A stretch of 64,000 nt of DNA from an uncultured Peptostreptococcaceae bacterium (GCA_947072565.1 CAMTIM010000040.1:1-64000), one strand, 5' to 3'. Numbered from the stretch's first letter, positions 55,062-64,000 are shown. Program-made: numbers and translations. The notes: a model not told the origin generated them from the sequence alone.

Positions 55062-56366
55062 ATGTTATTTGAAAATTTAGATATAATAAAGCCAATACAA
55101 AAGGCATTACAAGATGAAGGTTATTCAAAACCTACACCAATACAAGCAAAGTCAATACCTCACTTATTAGAAGGTAAAGATTTACTTGGATGTGCTCAAA
55201 CAGGTACTGGAAAAACAGCAGCGTTTGCTATTCCAATATTACAAAGAGTATACAATGAACAAAAAAACTCAAGAGGACCAAGAACTATTAAAGCAGTAGT
55301 ACTAGCTCCTACAAGAGAATTAGCTATACAAATAGAAGAAAGTTTTACAGCTTACTCACAATATATGGACATAAAAAGTTTAGTTATATTTGGTGGAGTA
55401 TCTCAAAATTCTCAAACAAGAGCATTAAGAGAAGGAGTAGATATTTTAATAGCGACTCCAGGTAGAATGCTTGATTTATATAGTCAAAAGTTTATAAACT
55501 TAAGCAAAGTAAAATACTTTGTACTTGATGAAGCGGATAGTATGTTAGATATGGGAATGATTCATGATGTAAAAAGAATAATAAGTCATCTTCCACAAGT
55601 TCGTCAAAACATATTCTTCTCAGCAACTATGCCAAATGAAATATCAAAATTAGCAAACTCTATATTTAAAGATCCTATAAAAGTAGAAGTTGCACCGGTA
55701 TCATCTACTACTGAAACTGTAAAGCAAAGTATGTATTTTGTTAGTAAAAAGCAAAAGAGAGCTTTACTTATAGATCTTTTAAAAGATAAATCTATACAAT
55801 CTGTATTAGTATTCTCAAGAACTAAGCATGGAGCAAACAAGATTACTACAGACCTTTTAAAGGTTGGAATAGAAGCTTGTGCTATTCATGGTAACAAATC
55901 TCAAAATGCTAGACAACTTGCACTAAGTAACTTCAAAGAAGGTAAAATAAGAGTGTTAGTTGCAACAGATATAGCTGCAAGAGGAATTGATGTAGATGAG
56001 TTATCTCATGTAATAAACTATGACTTACCAGAAGTTGCAGAAACTTATGTTCATAGAATTGGACGTACAGGAAGAGCAGGACATACAGGTTGTGCTATGT
56101 CATTCTGTTCTATGGAAGAAAGAGGATATTACAAGTCAATAGAAAAGCTTATAAACAAAAAAATACCAGTAATAAAAGACCACCCTTATGAAGCTAGTTC
56201 TAACGATGTAGCTGAAGTGGTTGAAAAAAGAAATCCTAGAAGCAATAATAGAGGTAACAATAGAGGAAACAGCAACAATCAAAGAAGTAGTTCTTCTAGA
56301 AGTAACAATAAAAGCTGGGGATCTAACAATAGAAAAAAACCAGCAAAGAGAACATCTGATAAATAA
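55062..56366 (+). CDS. DEAD-box ATP-dependent RNA helicase
   Basis: 434 residues with all helicase motifs: Q motif GYSKPTPIQ, AQTGTGKT, PTRELA, TPGR, DEAD, SAT, and HRIGRTGRAG. The C-terminal tail (about 390-434) is rich in Arg, Asn, Ser and Gly, like RhlE/CshA tails that bind RNA. It probably unwinds mRNA or rRNA and is often cold-induced. RBS AAGGAGA; the long leader suggests regulation. Confidence 0.94.
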   Translation: MLFENLDIIKPIQKALQDEGYSKPTPIQAKSIPHLLEGKDLLGCAQTGTGKTAAFAIPILQRVYNEQKNSRGPRTIKAVVLAPTRELAIQIEESFTAYSQYMDIKSLVIFGGVSQNSQTRALREGVDILIATPGRMLDLYSQKFINLSKVKYFVLDEADSMLDMGMIHDVKRIISHLPQVRQNIFFSATMPNEISKLANSIFKDPIKVEVAPVSSTTETVKQSMYFVSKKQKRALLIDLLKDKSIQSVLVFSRTKHGANKITTDLLKVGIEACAIHGNKSQNARQLALSNFKEGKIRVLVATDIAARGIDVDELSHVINYDLPEVAETYVHRIGRTGRAGHTGCAMSFCSMEERGYYKSIEKLINKKIPVIKDHPYEASSNDVAEVVEKRNPRSNNRGNNRGNSNNQRSSSSRSNNKSWGSNNRKKPAKRTSDK

Positions 56367-56371
56367 TAAAT

Positions 56372-56404
56372 GGGAGTTATCTTAAAATTAAGATAGCTCC
56401 TTTT
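56372..56404 (+). terminator. Terminator after the helicase gene
   Basis: GGGAGTTATCTTA, AAAT loop, TAAGATAGCTCC then TTTT. Confidence 0.88.
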
Positions 56405-56487
56405 AAAATTATTATAGAACAAATATGTTTTACATGAATATACTATATTAAGGTCAATAAATAAATAGCTCAAAGGGGGTCAATATT

Positions 56488-57189
56488 ATGGATAGAAAAG
56501 GATTAAAAAACTTATCAAAACAACAATTAAAAGGTCATTGGAAAGTACCAGTAATAATAACTTTAATTTATTGTGCTTTAATTTTTGCGTTTGAATTTAT
56601 TCCAAGCGATTCAACATTTTTTATGCTTATATCTTTAGCAGTAATATTATGTTTAGAAGTATGGGCATGCGTAGGATTACCTAAATTTTATTTGGAATTT
56701 ATAAAAAAATCTAGCGAAGCAACATATAGTGACCTTAAGGTTTCAAAGAGTGCAATTTTAAAATCATTAGGATTTACAGTTATTGTTTCTATAGTAGGAG
56801 CTATAGCAGGAGGAATAATAAGTTTTATATTAATTGGTTCAATTGGAGTTGCACTTTTCAGTAGTGCAAGTATAAGTGGATTAACTTGGGGTGCTATTAT
56901 AGTAGTAGCATTAATATCAGTTGCCTTAGTTGTATTTAATTTGGCAGTAGGTTTAGCACCATATATATTTGTTGATAAAGAAGAGCTCAAATTATTTGAG
57001 TCAATAGGTCTTAGTATAAAAATGATGAAGGGAAATAAATGGAAATTCTTTGTACTTCAACTTAGTTTTATTGGATGGGGATTATTAGCTACAGTTACAG
57101 TAATAGGATTATTATGGTTTATTCCATATTTACAAATGACTGTAACTAATTTCTATAAATCATTAGATTATTCAAAAGATATAGCTTAA
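56488..57189 (+). CDS. DUF975 family membrane protein
   Basis: A 233-residue protein with about six spans. The conserved DUF975 features are LKGHWKVPVIITLIY at the N-terminus and SIGLSIKMMKGNKWKFFVLQLSFIGWGLLA near the C-terminus. The function of the family is unknown. RBS AAAGGGGG precedes ATG. Single gene with a terminator. Confidence 0.86.
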   Translation: MDRKGLKNLSKQQLKGHWKVPVIITLIYCALIFAFEFIPSDSTFFMLISLAVILCLEVWACVGLPKFYLEFIKKSSEATYSDLKVSKSAILKSLGFTVIVSIVGAIAGGIISFILIGSIGVALFSSASISGLTWGAIIVVALISVALVVFNLAVGLAPYIFVDKEELKLFESIGLSIKMMKGNKWKFFVLQLSFIGWGLLATVTVIGLLWFIPYLQMTVTNFYKSLDYSKDIA

Positions 57190-57225
57190 TATATTCAATT
57201 TTATATAGATAAGATCAAACTTATA

Positions 57226-57258
57226 AAAATAAGACTATGACACTGTTGTAGTCTTATT
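57226..57258 (+). terminator. Terminator after the DUF975 gene
   Basis: AATAAGACTA ... TAGTCTTATT stem followed by TTTATTT. Confidence 0.85.
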
Positions 57259-57332
57259 TTTATTTCTTTATTGACCTTAGTACAATACCATAGTTTATTA
57301 TAGAAGAAGCAGTTTATATTAGGAGGAAATTA

Positions 57333-58688
57333 ATGGACAATTCAATATCTAAAAGTTTTACATTTTCATCACTTATAAAGTTTACAATACCCTCAATAAT
57401 AATGATGGTGTTCATGTCTTTATATACAATAGTTGATGGAGTTTTTGTATCGAGATTTATAAATACGGATGCACTATCAGCAGTTAATATAGTTTACCCA
57501 TTTATAAATATAGTAATAGCAGTAGGTGTAATGCTAGGAAGTGGTAGTAGTGCACTTATAGCTAAAAAGCTTGGGGAAGGCAGAGACAAGGAAGCTAGAG
57601 AAAACTTTACTTTAGTAGTATTAGTAGGAATTTTATTAGGGGTAGTTATAGCTTTATTAGGTTATATTTTCTCAAAAGATATAATAGGTATATTGGGAGG
57701 AAGCGAAAATTTATATGAATATTGTATGGATTATTTTTTAGCATCTCTTATATTTATACCAGCGTTTATTGTAAATCTAATATTTCAATTCTTAACAATT
57801 ACAGCAGGAAAGCCAAATGTAGGTTTAATATTAACTTTAATCGGTGGATTTACAAATATAATACTTGATTATGTGTTTATAGTTTTGATGAATATGGGAA
57901 TAGGTGGAGCAGCTTATGCAACAGGAATAGGTGTTTTAATACCTGCAATTTTAGGAATAATATATTTTTTAAAAAAGAGTGGAAGTTTGTATTTTATAAA
58001 GCCAAAGTTTGATTTATCTGTAATACTTAAAAGTTGCTCAAATGGTTCATCTGAAATGGTTACAAACTTATCAACAGGCGTAACTACTCTTTTATTTAAT
58101 CTTGCTATGATGGAGTATTTAGGGTCAGATGGAGTTGCTGCGATAACGATAGTACTATATGGCCAGTTTTTAATAACTTCGGCGTATATAGGATTCTCAT
58201 CAGGTGTAGCTCCAATTATAAGTTACAATTATGGAGATGAAAATACTGATGAGCTTAAAAAAATCATAAGATACAGTTTGATTTTTATATTAGTTAGTTC
58301 TATAAGTTTATTCGTTATTTCTTTAATAGGGGCAGATAGCATAGTTGGAATATTTGCAGATAAAGGAAGCAATGTTTTTAAAATTGGTTATAAAGGATTT
58401 ATGTTATTTTCTACAAGCTTTTTGGTAACAGGAATAAATATATTTGCATCAGCTAAGTTTACAGCTTTTTCAAATGGAAAAGTTTCAGCTACTATATCGT
58501 TTTTAAGAACTTTTGTATTTACAGTACTTGGAATAATTATATTACCTAAGTTTTTAGGGGTAGATGGTATCTGGTTATCAGTAGCTGTTGCAGAATTTAT
58601 TACTATGACTATATCGATAGGATATATTAAAAAATATAAAGATATATATGGATATGGTGCTAGCTTAAACCCTGTATGTAGTAAATAG
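57333..58688 (+). CDS. MATE-family efflux transporter
   Basis: 451 residues, about 12 spans in two MatE repeats; the first begins LIKFTIPSIIMMVFMSLYTIVDGVFVSR, the second holds GFSSGVAPIISYNYGDENTDELKKII. It is distinct from the other MATE protein at 45 kb. RBS AGGAGG precedes ATG. Substrate unknown. Confidence 0.92.
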   Translation: MDNSISKSFTFSSLIKFTIPSIIMMVFMSLYTIVDGVFVSRFINTDALSAVNIVYPFINIVIAVGVMLGSGSSALIAKKLGEGRDKEARENFTLVVLVGILLGVVIALLGYIFSKDIIGILGGSENLYEYCMDYFLASLIFIPAFIVNLIFQFLTITAGKPNVGLILTLIGGFTNIILDYVFIVLMNMGIGGAAYATGIGVLIPAILGIIYFLKKSGSLYFIKPKFDLSVILKSCSNGSSEMVTNLSTGVTTLLFNLAMMEYLGSDGVAAITIVLYGQFLITSAYIGFSSGVAPIISYNYGDENTDELKKIIRYSLIFILVSSISLFVISLIGADSIVGIFADKGSNVFKIGYKGFMLFSTSFLVTGINIFASAKFTAFSNGKVSATISFLRTFVFTVLGIIILPKFLGVDGIWLSVAVAEFITMTISIGYIKKYKDIYGYGASLNPVCSK

Positions 58689-58778
58689 TTACAATAAATA
58701 CATTTGTAAAATTTACCAAAGAGCAGTATTATTATATAAACATAAATTTAACAATAATAAATTAGGGGGTAGATAGAT

Positions 58779-59738
58779 ATGATTAAAGAAGAGACCATTT
58801 ATAAAGAAAAGGACGCAAAGTCAGTTAATGGCTTTATGGCTTTAATATCAATGCTTTTACTTTTTATAGTATCAGTATGGCTTATAATTGGACCAATGAA
58901 TATATATGCAGCAATTTTAGGTATATTAGGTATTCTTGGAAACTTTATAGCTTTATTTGGACTTAAAGTACTTAATCCTAAGGAAGCATTAGTTTTAGTT
59001 TTATTTGGTAAATATTATGGAACTATAAAAAAAGAAGGATTTTATTGGGTAAATCCATTTTGCAGTGCAGTAAATCCAACAGCACTTCCTTCAAACGTTT
59101 CAAAACATTCGCCTAATGATAAAACTGAGATAATAGTTTATGCTAATGGTAAAAAAGTATCATTAAAAACTATGACTCTTAATAATGAAAAACAAAAGGT
59201 TAATGACCAGTTAGGAAATCCTATTATAATAGGAGTAGTTGTAATTTGGAAAGTATTAGATGCAACTAAAGCTGTATTTAACGTTGATAATTATAATACA
59301 TTTTTATCAATTCAATGTGATTCAACTCTTAGAAATATTTCAAGACTTTATCCATATGATGCATCTGAAGATGGAGAAGAAAAATCTCTTCGTGGAAGTA
59401 GCCAAGAAATAGCTGATAAGTTAAAAGAAGAATTACAAACTAGAGTTGATATTGCAGGGATTGAAGTTAGTGAAGTTAGAATTACTCACCTATCTTATGC
59501 ACCAGAGATTGCAGCAGCTATGCTACAACGTCAACAAGCAGAGGCTATAATAGCAGCAAGAAAGAAAATTGTTGAAGGTGCTGTAAGTATGGTAGATATG
59601 GCTTTAACTAATTTAAGTGAAAACAATATAGTAACTCTTGATGATGAGAGAAAAGCTGCTATGGTTAGCAACTTGTTGGTTGTACTTTGTGGAAATAAAG
59701 ATGCACAGCCTATAGTTAATAGTGGATCTGTATACTAA
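58779..59738 (+). CDS. SPFH/Band 7 domain membrane protein
   Basis: 319 residues: two N-terminal spans (about 18-37 and 42-62), then an SPFH domain (about 70-250; NPKEALVLVLFGKYYGTIKKEGFYWVNPF, VDIAGIEVSEVRITHLSYAPEIAAAMLQRQQAEA) and a short helical tail. SPFH proteins form rings or scaffolds in the membrane. RBS AGGGGG precedes ATG. This type is common in Firmicutes and is not flotillin itself. Function not established. Confidence 0.9.
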   Translation: MIKEETIYKEKDAKSVNGFMALISMLLLFIVSVWLIIGPMNIYAAILGILGILGNFIALFGLKVLNPKEALVLVLFGKYYGTIKKEGFYWVNPFCSAVNPTALPSNVSKHSPNDKTEIIVYANGKKVSLKTMTLNNEKQKVNDQLGNPIIIGVVVIWKVLDATKAVFNVDNYNTFLSIQCDSTLRNISRLYPYDASEDGEEKSLRGSSQEIADKLKEELQTRVDIAGIEVSEVRITHLSYAPEIAAAMLQRQQAEAIIAARKKIVEGAVSMVDMALTNLSENNIVTLDDERKAAMVSNLLVVLCGNKDAQPIVNSGSVY

Positions 59739-59743
59739 AAATT

Positions 59744-59775
59744 AAGATGTAGATAACCTAATCTACATCTTTTTT
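59744..59775 (+). terminator. Terminator after the SPFH gene
   Basis: AGATGTAGA, TAACCTAA loop, TCTACATCT, then TTTTT. Confidence 0.9.
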
Positions 59776-59816
59776 CGTTAGATAAAATTACTTGACTTAG
59801 AAATTTAGGGGGAACA

Positions 59817-60452
59817 ATGAGAAAAAGGGATATTATTTTATTAATTATTATAATTTTGTTTGCAATAATAACATTATTTACAGAAAATCAAAGTATGCAG
59901 ACTTTATTAGTAGCAGGTATGTTTATATTTGTTATTTTTACAAAGCTTACTGATTATATTTATAGAAAGAAGCTTATAAAACAAATAAATAGTGAAAATA
60001 TGAGCTATATTAAATTGAAAGAAAATAGCAAAGCAGCGATTATAGGCTCGGTAGCTTTAATTTTCATTTCATTACTAGGAATAAAGTCTGTATTTATAAG
60101 ATATGAAATGCAAAATTATAACCCTACAGATATAATAAGTTATATAAGTGGATTTGAGTATATAGAGTATTTGCTTATTTTTACTTATATAATGTTAGCT
60201 GTTTCTCTTATTTTGACATTAGCTCAAGTGCTATTTAGCTCTAACATAATAACTGATAATAAAGTTATCTTTTATGATAATTTAGTTTTTAAAATCGATG
60301 AGATTGAGGAAATAATATACGAAGAACCTTTATTATACAAAAATAAAAAGATTATAGTTCTTGGCAAGGGATTTACAGATCGAAAGATGATAGTTAAAAT
60401 AGAAGATTTTGATAAAGTTAAGAGATTGTTAGAAAGTGACAATACTTTGTAA
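59817..60452 (+). CDS. Hypothetical membrane protein, 211 aa
   Basis: Four hydrophobic segments: about 5-21, 27-46, 72-90 and 118-140. A cytoplasmic C-terminal part follows (about 150-211; NKVIFYDNLVFKIDEIEEIIYEE) that looks like a small PH-like or DUF5673-like beta domain. RBS AGGGGG precedes ATG. No firm family. It ends at a strong terminator. Confidence 0.65.
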   Translation: MRKRDIILLIIIILFAIITLFTENQSMQTLLVAGMFIFVIFTKLTDYIYRKKLIKQINSENMSYIKLKENSKAAIIGSVALIFISLLGIKSVFIRYEMQNYNPTDIISYISGFEYIEYLLIFTYIMLAVSLILTLAQVLFSSNIITDNKVIFYDNLVFKIDEIEEIIYEEPLLYKNKKIIVLGKGFTDRKMIVKIEDFDKVKRLLESDNTL

Positions 60453-60459
60453 TTGTGCT

Positions 60460-60505
60460 AACACTAAAAAAGTAGGATCATATGATTCTGCTTTTTTTAG
60501 TGTTA
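60460..60505 (+). terminator. Terminator after the 211-aa gene
   Basis: AACACTAAAAAAG with CTTTTTTTAGTGTT, and inner GTAGGATC with GATTCTGC, form a long stem. Confidence 0.85.
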
Positions 60506-60520
60506 ATAAAATCTTTCCAG

Positions 60521-60571
60521 TTAAAGAGGAAAAAGTCTATCTATGATAAAATACATAAAAAAATATATAAT
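60521..60571 (+). promoter_or_regulatory. Regulatory site and promoter of the mannose-6-phosphate isomerase gene
   Basis: TTAAAGAGGAAAAAG (60521-60535) is followed 31 bp later by a TATAAT (60566-60571). The same 15 bp stand before the PTS gene with nearly the same spacing. No -35 box lies at normal distance, so an activator binding the 15-mer is likely. Confidence 0.6.
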
Positions 60572-60618
60572 AAAGCTGTAAAAGATAGCAAATAAATGAC
60601 ATGGAGGGAGATTAAGTT

Positions 60619-62367
60619 ATGTTTAATAAATATAATAATTATGATAAGTACCCAACTAAACATATAAAAGGATATAAAGATCAATCATTCAAAGGATATG
60701 AAAATATTTTAGAAGAAGTAAAACTAAAATGTAGTAACAATAAAAAGTCGGTAGTAGTAATTGACTGCTATATGGGGGTTGATTTAGAAGAGATAAATAA
60801 TGCATTTTCTAAATTAAATCCAATTCTTACAATAAAGTCTGATGATATATCTATGAGTAGTGAAGAAATAGATAATATAGCAAAAGATTTTTTAACAGAT
60901 GATAGAGTATTTGGAATAATGAACACTAAAGTATTATCAGACTTTTTCAAAGAAGAAGATATTGAAAAAGCAAAATTAGAAATAGAAAATATAAACTCTG
61001 GAATAGTTTTGGTTTATGGAGTAGGAGCATCACTAATATATGATGGTGATATAATTTTATTTGCAGATTTAGCAAGATGGGAAATTCAAACTAGATACAG
61101 AATGGGAATGGGAAATTGGAAATCAAATAACGGTAGTGAAGACATACTAAGAAAGTATAAAAGAGGATTTTTCTTAGAGTGGAGAGCTATGGATAGACAT
61201 AAAAAATGTGTGTTTGAAAAAATGGATTATTTATTAGATACAAACAAAAAAGACGACCCAAAAATGATAACAAAAGATGCATTTAAAGGAGCTTTAGAAA
61301 AAATATCAAAAGAACCATTTAGAGTTGTTCCATACTTTGACCCAGGTGTATGGGGTGGACAATGGATGAAGTCAGTATGCGGGTTAGATAAGGAAAAAGA
61401 AAACTTTGCATGGAGCTTTGATGGAGTGCCAGAGGAAAATAGTTTATATCTTGATTTTGAAGGAATAAACGTTGAAATACCAGCTATTGACTTAGTATTA
61501 ACTAAACCAAGAAACCTTTTAGGAGATAAAGTACATGCAAGATTTGGAGCAGAGTTTCCTATTAGATTTGACTTTTTAGATACAATAGGAGGGCAAAATT
61601 TATCTTTACAAGTACATCCTCTTACAGAATATATACAAGAGAAATTTGGAATGCACTATACACAAGATGAAAGTTACTATATATTAGACGGTTTAGATGA
61701 TGGTGTTGTGTATCTTGGATTAAAAGAGGGAATTGAAAAAGAAGAAATGATTTGTGATTTAAGAAAAGCTGAAAGTGGCGAAATAACTTTCCCTGATGAA
61801 AAATATATAAATAAGTTTAAAGCTAAAAAGCACGACCATTTCTTAATACCAGCAGGAACAGTTCATTGTTCAGGAAAAAACACTATGATACTAGAGATAA
61901 GTTCAACTCCTTATATATTTACTTTTAAGCTTTGGGACTGGGATAGAGTAGGCTTAGACGGATTACCTAGACCAATACATCTAAACCATGGAGAAAAGAA
62001 TATTCAATGGGATAGAACTACAAAGTGGGTAGAGGAAAACTTAGTAAATGATATAACTGTATTACAAGATATAGATGGGTTAAAAGAAGAAAAAACAGGA
62101 TTACACGAAAGAGAATTTATTGAAACTAGAAGACATTGGTTCTCAAAAGAAGTTAAACACAAAACACATGGTAGTGTAAACATGCTTAATTTAGTAGAAG
62201 GCGAAGAAGCAATAGTTAAGAGTCCAACTAATGAGTTTGAAGAGTTTGTAGTACATTATGCAGAAACATTTATAATACCAGCTTGTGTAGATGAATATAC
62301 AATAACACCTTATGGAAAATCACAAGGAAAAGAAATAGCAACATTAAAGGCATATGTAAGGGGTTAA
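60619..62367 (+). CDS. manA: Class I mannose-6-phosphate isomerase, long form
   Basis: 582 residues. The C-terminal 340 are a type I phosphomannose isomerase: zinc ligands in LSLQVHPLTEY, DESYYIL and PAGTVHC, and an Arg-containing DWDRVGLDGLPRP. The N-terminal 230 residues look like a P-loop kinase-type fold (VVVIDCYMGVDLEEI, ADLARWEIQTRYRMGMG) but have no Walker A, so the domain is probably not a kinase now. It interconverts mannose-6-P and fructose-6-P and is likely to serve the PTS encoded next. RBS GGAGGGAG. Confidence 0.9.
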   Translation: MFNKYNNYDKYPTKHIKGYKDQSFKGYENILEEVKLKCSNNKKSVVVIDCYMGVDLEEINNAFSKLNPILTIKSDDISMSSEEIDNIAKDFLTDDRVFGIMNTKVLSDFFKEEDIEKAKLEIENINSGIVLVYGVGASLIYDGDIILFADLARWEIQTRYRMGMGNWKSNNGSEDILRKYKRGFFLEWRAMDRHKKCVFEKMDYLLDTNKKDDPKMITKDAFKGALEKISKEPFRVVPYFDPGVWGGQWMKSVCGLDKEKENFAWSFDGVPEENSLYLDFEGINVEIPAIDLVLTKPRNLLGDKVHARFGAEFPIRFDFLDTIGGQNLSLQVHPLTEYIQEKFGMHYTQDESYYILDGLDDGVVYLGLKEGIEKEEMICDLRKAESGEITFPDEKYINKFKAKKHDHFLIPAGTVHCSGKNTMILEISSTPYIFTFKLWDWDRVGLDGLPRPIHLNHGEKNIQWDRTTKWVEENLVNDITVLQDIDGLKEEKTGLHEREFIETRRHWFSKEVKHKTHGSVNMLNLVEGEEAIVKSPTNEFEEFVVHYAETFIIPACVDEYTITPYGKSQGKEIATLKAYVRG

Positions 62368-62376
62368 TATATCCCC

Positions 62377-62426
62377 TTAAAGAGGAAAAAGATTGACTGT
62401 GAAAAACGTTTGCAAAATTATACAAT
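62377..62426 (+). promoter_or_regulatory. Regulatory site and promoter of the PTS genes
   Basis: TTAAAGAGGAAAAAG (62377-62391) recurs exactly as before manA. A -10-like TACAAT is at 62421-62426, 30 bp on. Between them, GAAAAACGTTTGCA resembles a catabolite (cre) site with about two mismatches, which is only suggestive. Confidence 0.58.
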
Positions 62427-62481
62427 AAAGATATAACAAAGCAATCATTTAAAAAAACTACATTAAATCAGGAGGCAAACT

Positions 62482-63882
62482 ATGAAACTTTTAGCAATAA
62501 CATCTTGTCCTGTTGGAATTGCCCATACTTATATAGCAGCTGAGAAGCTTATGAAAATGGGAAAAAAAATGGGTATAGACATTAAAGTAGAGACACAAGG
62601 ATCAACAGGTGTGGAAAATGAATTAACAGAAAAAGAAATAAAAGAAGCTGATGGAATAATAATAGCAGCTGATAAAACTGTTAACTTAGACAGATTTGCA
62701 GGTAAAAAAATTCTAGAATGTCCAATAAGTAAAGCAATAAAAGAACCAGAAAATTTAATACAAATGTTTATAGATGGAAAAGTTTCAGTAAATAAATCAA
62801 TAAAATCAAGCAATGATAATAAAATGAATTCTAAACAACCAGGATTTTACAAGCACTTAATGGGTGGAGTATCGTTTATGATACCATTTGTAGTGGTAGG
62901 TGGTCTGTTAATAGCAATAGCCCTAGCACTTGGTGGAAAGCCAACTGATGCAGGATTAGTAATACCAGATGGTAGCTTTTGGAAACATATAGAAGCTATT
63001 GGAGCTGCAGGATTTACGTTTATGGTACCTATACTATCAGGATATATCGCATACTCAATAGCTGACAGACCAGGATTAGTACCAGGTATGATAGGTGGAT
63101 ATATAGCAGCAAATGGCCATTTTTATGGATCAGAAGTTAATGCAGGTTTCTTAGGTGGAATTATAACAGGATTTTTAGCAGGATATATAGCAAAATGGTT
63201 AAAGAACTTAAAAGTACCTCAAATGTTTAAACCAATAATGCCAATAATAGTTATTCCAATAATATCAACATTAATAGTTGGATTAGCATTTATATTAGTA
63301 TTAGGACAACCTATAGCTTCAATATTCTCAGGATTAACAGATTTATTAACAAGTCTTTCAGGTTCTCAAACAATAGTAATAGCAAGTTTATTAGGTGCAA
63401 TGATGGCATTTGATATGGGTGGACCTGTAAATAAAGTAGCATTTTTATTCGGTGTATCTATGTTAACATCAGGTAACGCATTGATAATGGGTTCAATAGG
63501 AGCTTCAGGAGTAATACCTCCATTAGGGATGGCATTAGCAACATTTATAAATAAAAAATTATATTCTCAAGATGAAATAGATGCAGGAAAAGCAGCACTG
63601 CTTATGGGATTTTGTGGGATAGGAGAAGGTGCAATACCTTTTGCATCAGTTGACCCACTAAGAGTTATACCTTCAATAATGGTAGGAGCAGTAGTAGCAG
63701 GTAATATAGCAATGTTTGCTGGAGTTACAAATATGGTGCCTCACTGTGGACCAATAGTAGCGTTAATGGGAGCTGTAGATGGTGTGTTAATGTTTATGGT
63801 TGCTATAGCAGCAGGTTCAATAGTAACAGCACTTATGGTTAACTTCTTAAAAGCTAGAAAAATGAAAAAAGTTCAAAATTAA
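62482..63882 (+). CDS. PTS fructose-family transporter, EIIBC
   Basis: 466 residues. EIIB domain at about 1-100 with phosphorylated Cys9 in ITSCPVGIAHTYIAAE; EIIC domain at about 125-460 with about nine or ten spans and the family motif FDMGGPVNKVAF. It brings in and phosphorylates a sugar of the fructose/mannose group. EIIA is encoded separately 25 bp downstream. The manA gene upstream with the same regulatory site argues for mannose. RBS AGGAGG. Confidence 0.93.
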   Translation: MKLLAITSCPVGIAHTYIAAEKLMKMGKKMGIDIKVETQGSTGVENELTEKEIKEADGIIIAADKTVNLDRFAGKKILECPISKAIKEPENLIQMFIDGKVSVNKSIKSSNDNKMNSKQPGFYKHLMGGVSFMIPFVVVGGLLIAIALALGGKPTDAGLVIPDGSFWKHIEAIGAAGFTFMVPILSGYIAYSIADRPGLVPGMIGGYIAANGHFYGSEVNAGFLGGIITGFLAGYIAKWLKNLKVPQMFKPIMPIIVIPIISTLIVGLAFILVLGQPIASIFSGLTDLLTSLSGSQTIVIASLLGAMMAFDMGGPVNKVAFLFGVSMLTSGNALIMGSIGASGVIPPLGMALATFINKKLYSQDEIDAGKAALLMGFCGIGEGAIPFASVDPLRVIPSIMVGAVVAGNIAMFAGVTNMVPHCGPIVALMGAVDGVLMFMVAIAAGSIVTALMVNFLKARKMKKVQN

Positions 63883-63907
63883 CATATAAAAACCAGGAGG
63901 CAAAGAA

Positions 63908-64000
63908 ATGTCAAATCAATTATTTAATGCTAAATTTATAGATTTAGATGCAAAAACAACTACAAAAGAGGAAACAATAAAATATCTAGCTTCATTAATA
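63908..64000 (+). CDS. PTS fructose-family EIIA (5' part only)
   Basis: The first 31 residues: MSNQLFNAKFIDLDAKTTTK, then EETIKYLASLI, typical of the start of EIIA-Fru/Ntr domains. The phospho-His would lie near residue 65, beyond the window. It is the partner of the EIIBC protein just upstream. RBS AGGAGGC precedes ATG. Cut by the window edge, not by mutation. Confidence 0.82.
   Translation, partial: MSNQLFNAKFIDLDAKTTTKEETIKYLASLI

Noticed and set aside
62392-62426. Possible sigma-54 (-24/-12) promoter before the PTS gene
   Set aside because: TTGCA is present but the -24 GG is not at the required distance, and the shared 15-mer plus TACAAT explains the region better.

Overview
The window is about 64 kb of very AT-rich DNA. 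Genes are mostly on the + strand, start codons are often TTG or GTG, and ribosome sites are strong GGAGG types. The gene content points to a low-GC anaerobic Firmicute of the Peptostreptococcaceae (Clostridioides / Paeniclostridium / Paraclostridium / Romboutsia group). The main evidence is a fused GcvT-GcvPA protein under a tandem glycine riboswitch, the hydroxyproline route HypD-activase-ProC, a c-di-GMP-I riboswitch, and no respiratory chain genes. The species cannot be fixed from the sequence alone. No rRNA, tRNA, CRISPR array, prophage or insertion sequence was seen.

Layout. 0-4.4 kb: promoter, glycine riboswitch, gcvTPA fusion and gcvPB (glycine cleavage/reductive glycine metabolism). 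4.4-14.5 kb: accessory genes. These are a chloramphenicol acetyltransferase-like gene, a DUF2975/small XRE regulator pair, a decayed LytTR/GHKL (agr-type) two-component system, a DHFR-like reductase, an ECF sigma/anti-sigma pair with a possible frameshift, small membrane proteins, a Bax-inhibitor-1-like protein, a VOC protein, a GNAT and a DUF6483 protein. 14.5-22.8 kb: two operons that look co-regulated. The first encodes a NapH-like Fe-S membrane protein, an FMN-binding extracytoplasmic protein, an ApbE flavin transferase and an OmpR-type two-component system. The second encodes a VTC polyphosphate-polymerase-like protein, DUF4956 and CotH. Both start with the same unusual promoter element: three TGCC repeats spaced exactly 11 bp apart, followed by TACGGAGA. 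This is the strongest candidate for an undescribed regulatory/functional unit.

22.8-28 kb: a lipoprotein, several GNAT acetyltransferases, a stand-alone domain resembling part of FakA/YloV, a P-loop kinase-like protein and a secreted metallophosphatase lipoprotein. 28.1-32.9 kb: the trans-4-hydroxyproline operon (XRE-cupin regulator, glycyl-radical activase, HypD, ProC). 33-40.4 kb: DUF4397, a gluzincin peptidase and a GNAT (both apparently starting at ATT codons), an M1-type peptidase, a second ECF sigma/anti-sigma pair, VanZ, a 33-residue peptide gene and an S41 protease lipoprotein. 40.4-42.5 kb: a c-di-GMP-I riboswitch driving a secreted GH18 chitinase with carbohydrate-binding modules.

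42.6-48.9 kb: small unknowns, MazG-like and LysR genes, MATE, GNAT, and an Mrp-type ATPase with a DUF134 regulator. 49-51.3 kb: a tandem pair of paralogous membrane proteins duplicated together with their promoter. 51.3-53.9 kb: a MarR regulator with a clear palindromic operator and two near-identical polytopic membrane proteins. 54-60.5 kb: ribosome hibernation factor, a DEAD-box helicase with a possible leader attenuator, DUF975, MATE, SPFH and a membrane protein. 60.6-64 kb: a long-form mannose-6-phosphate isomerase and a fructose-family PTS (IIBC, then IIA cut by the window end). Both promoters share a 15-bp sequence, which points to one mannose/fructose-type regulon.
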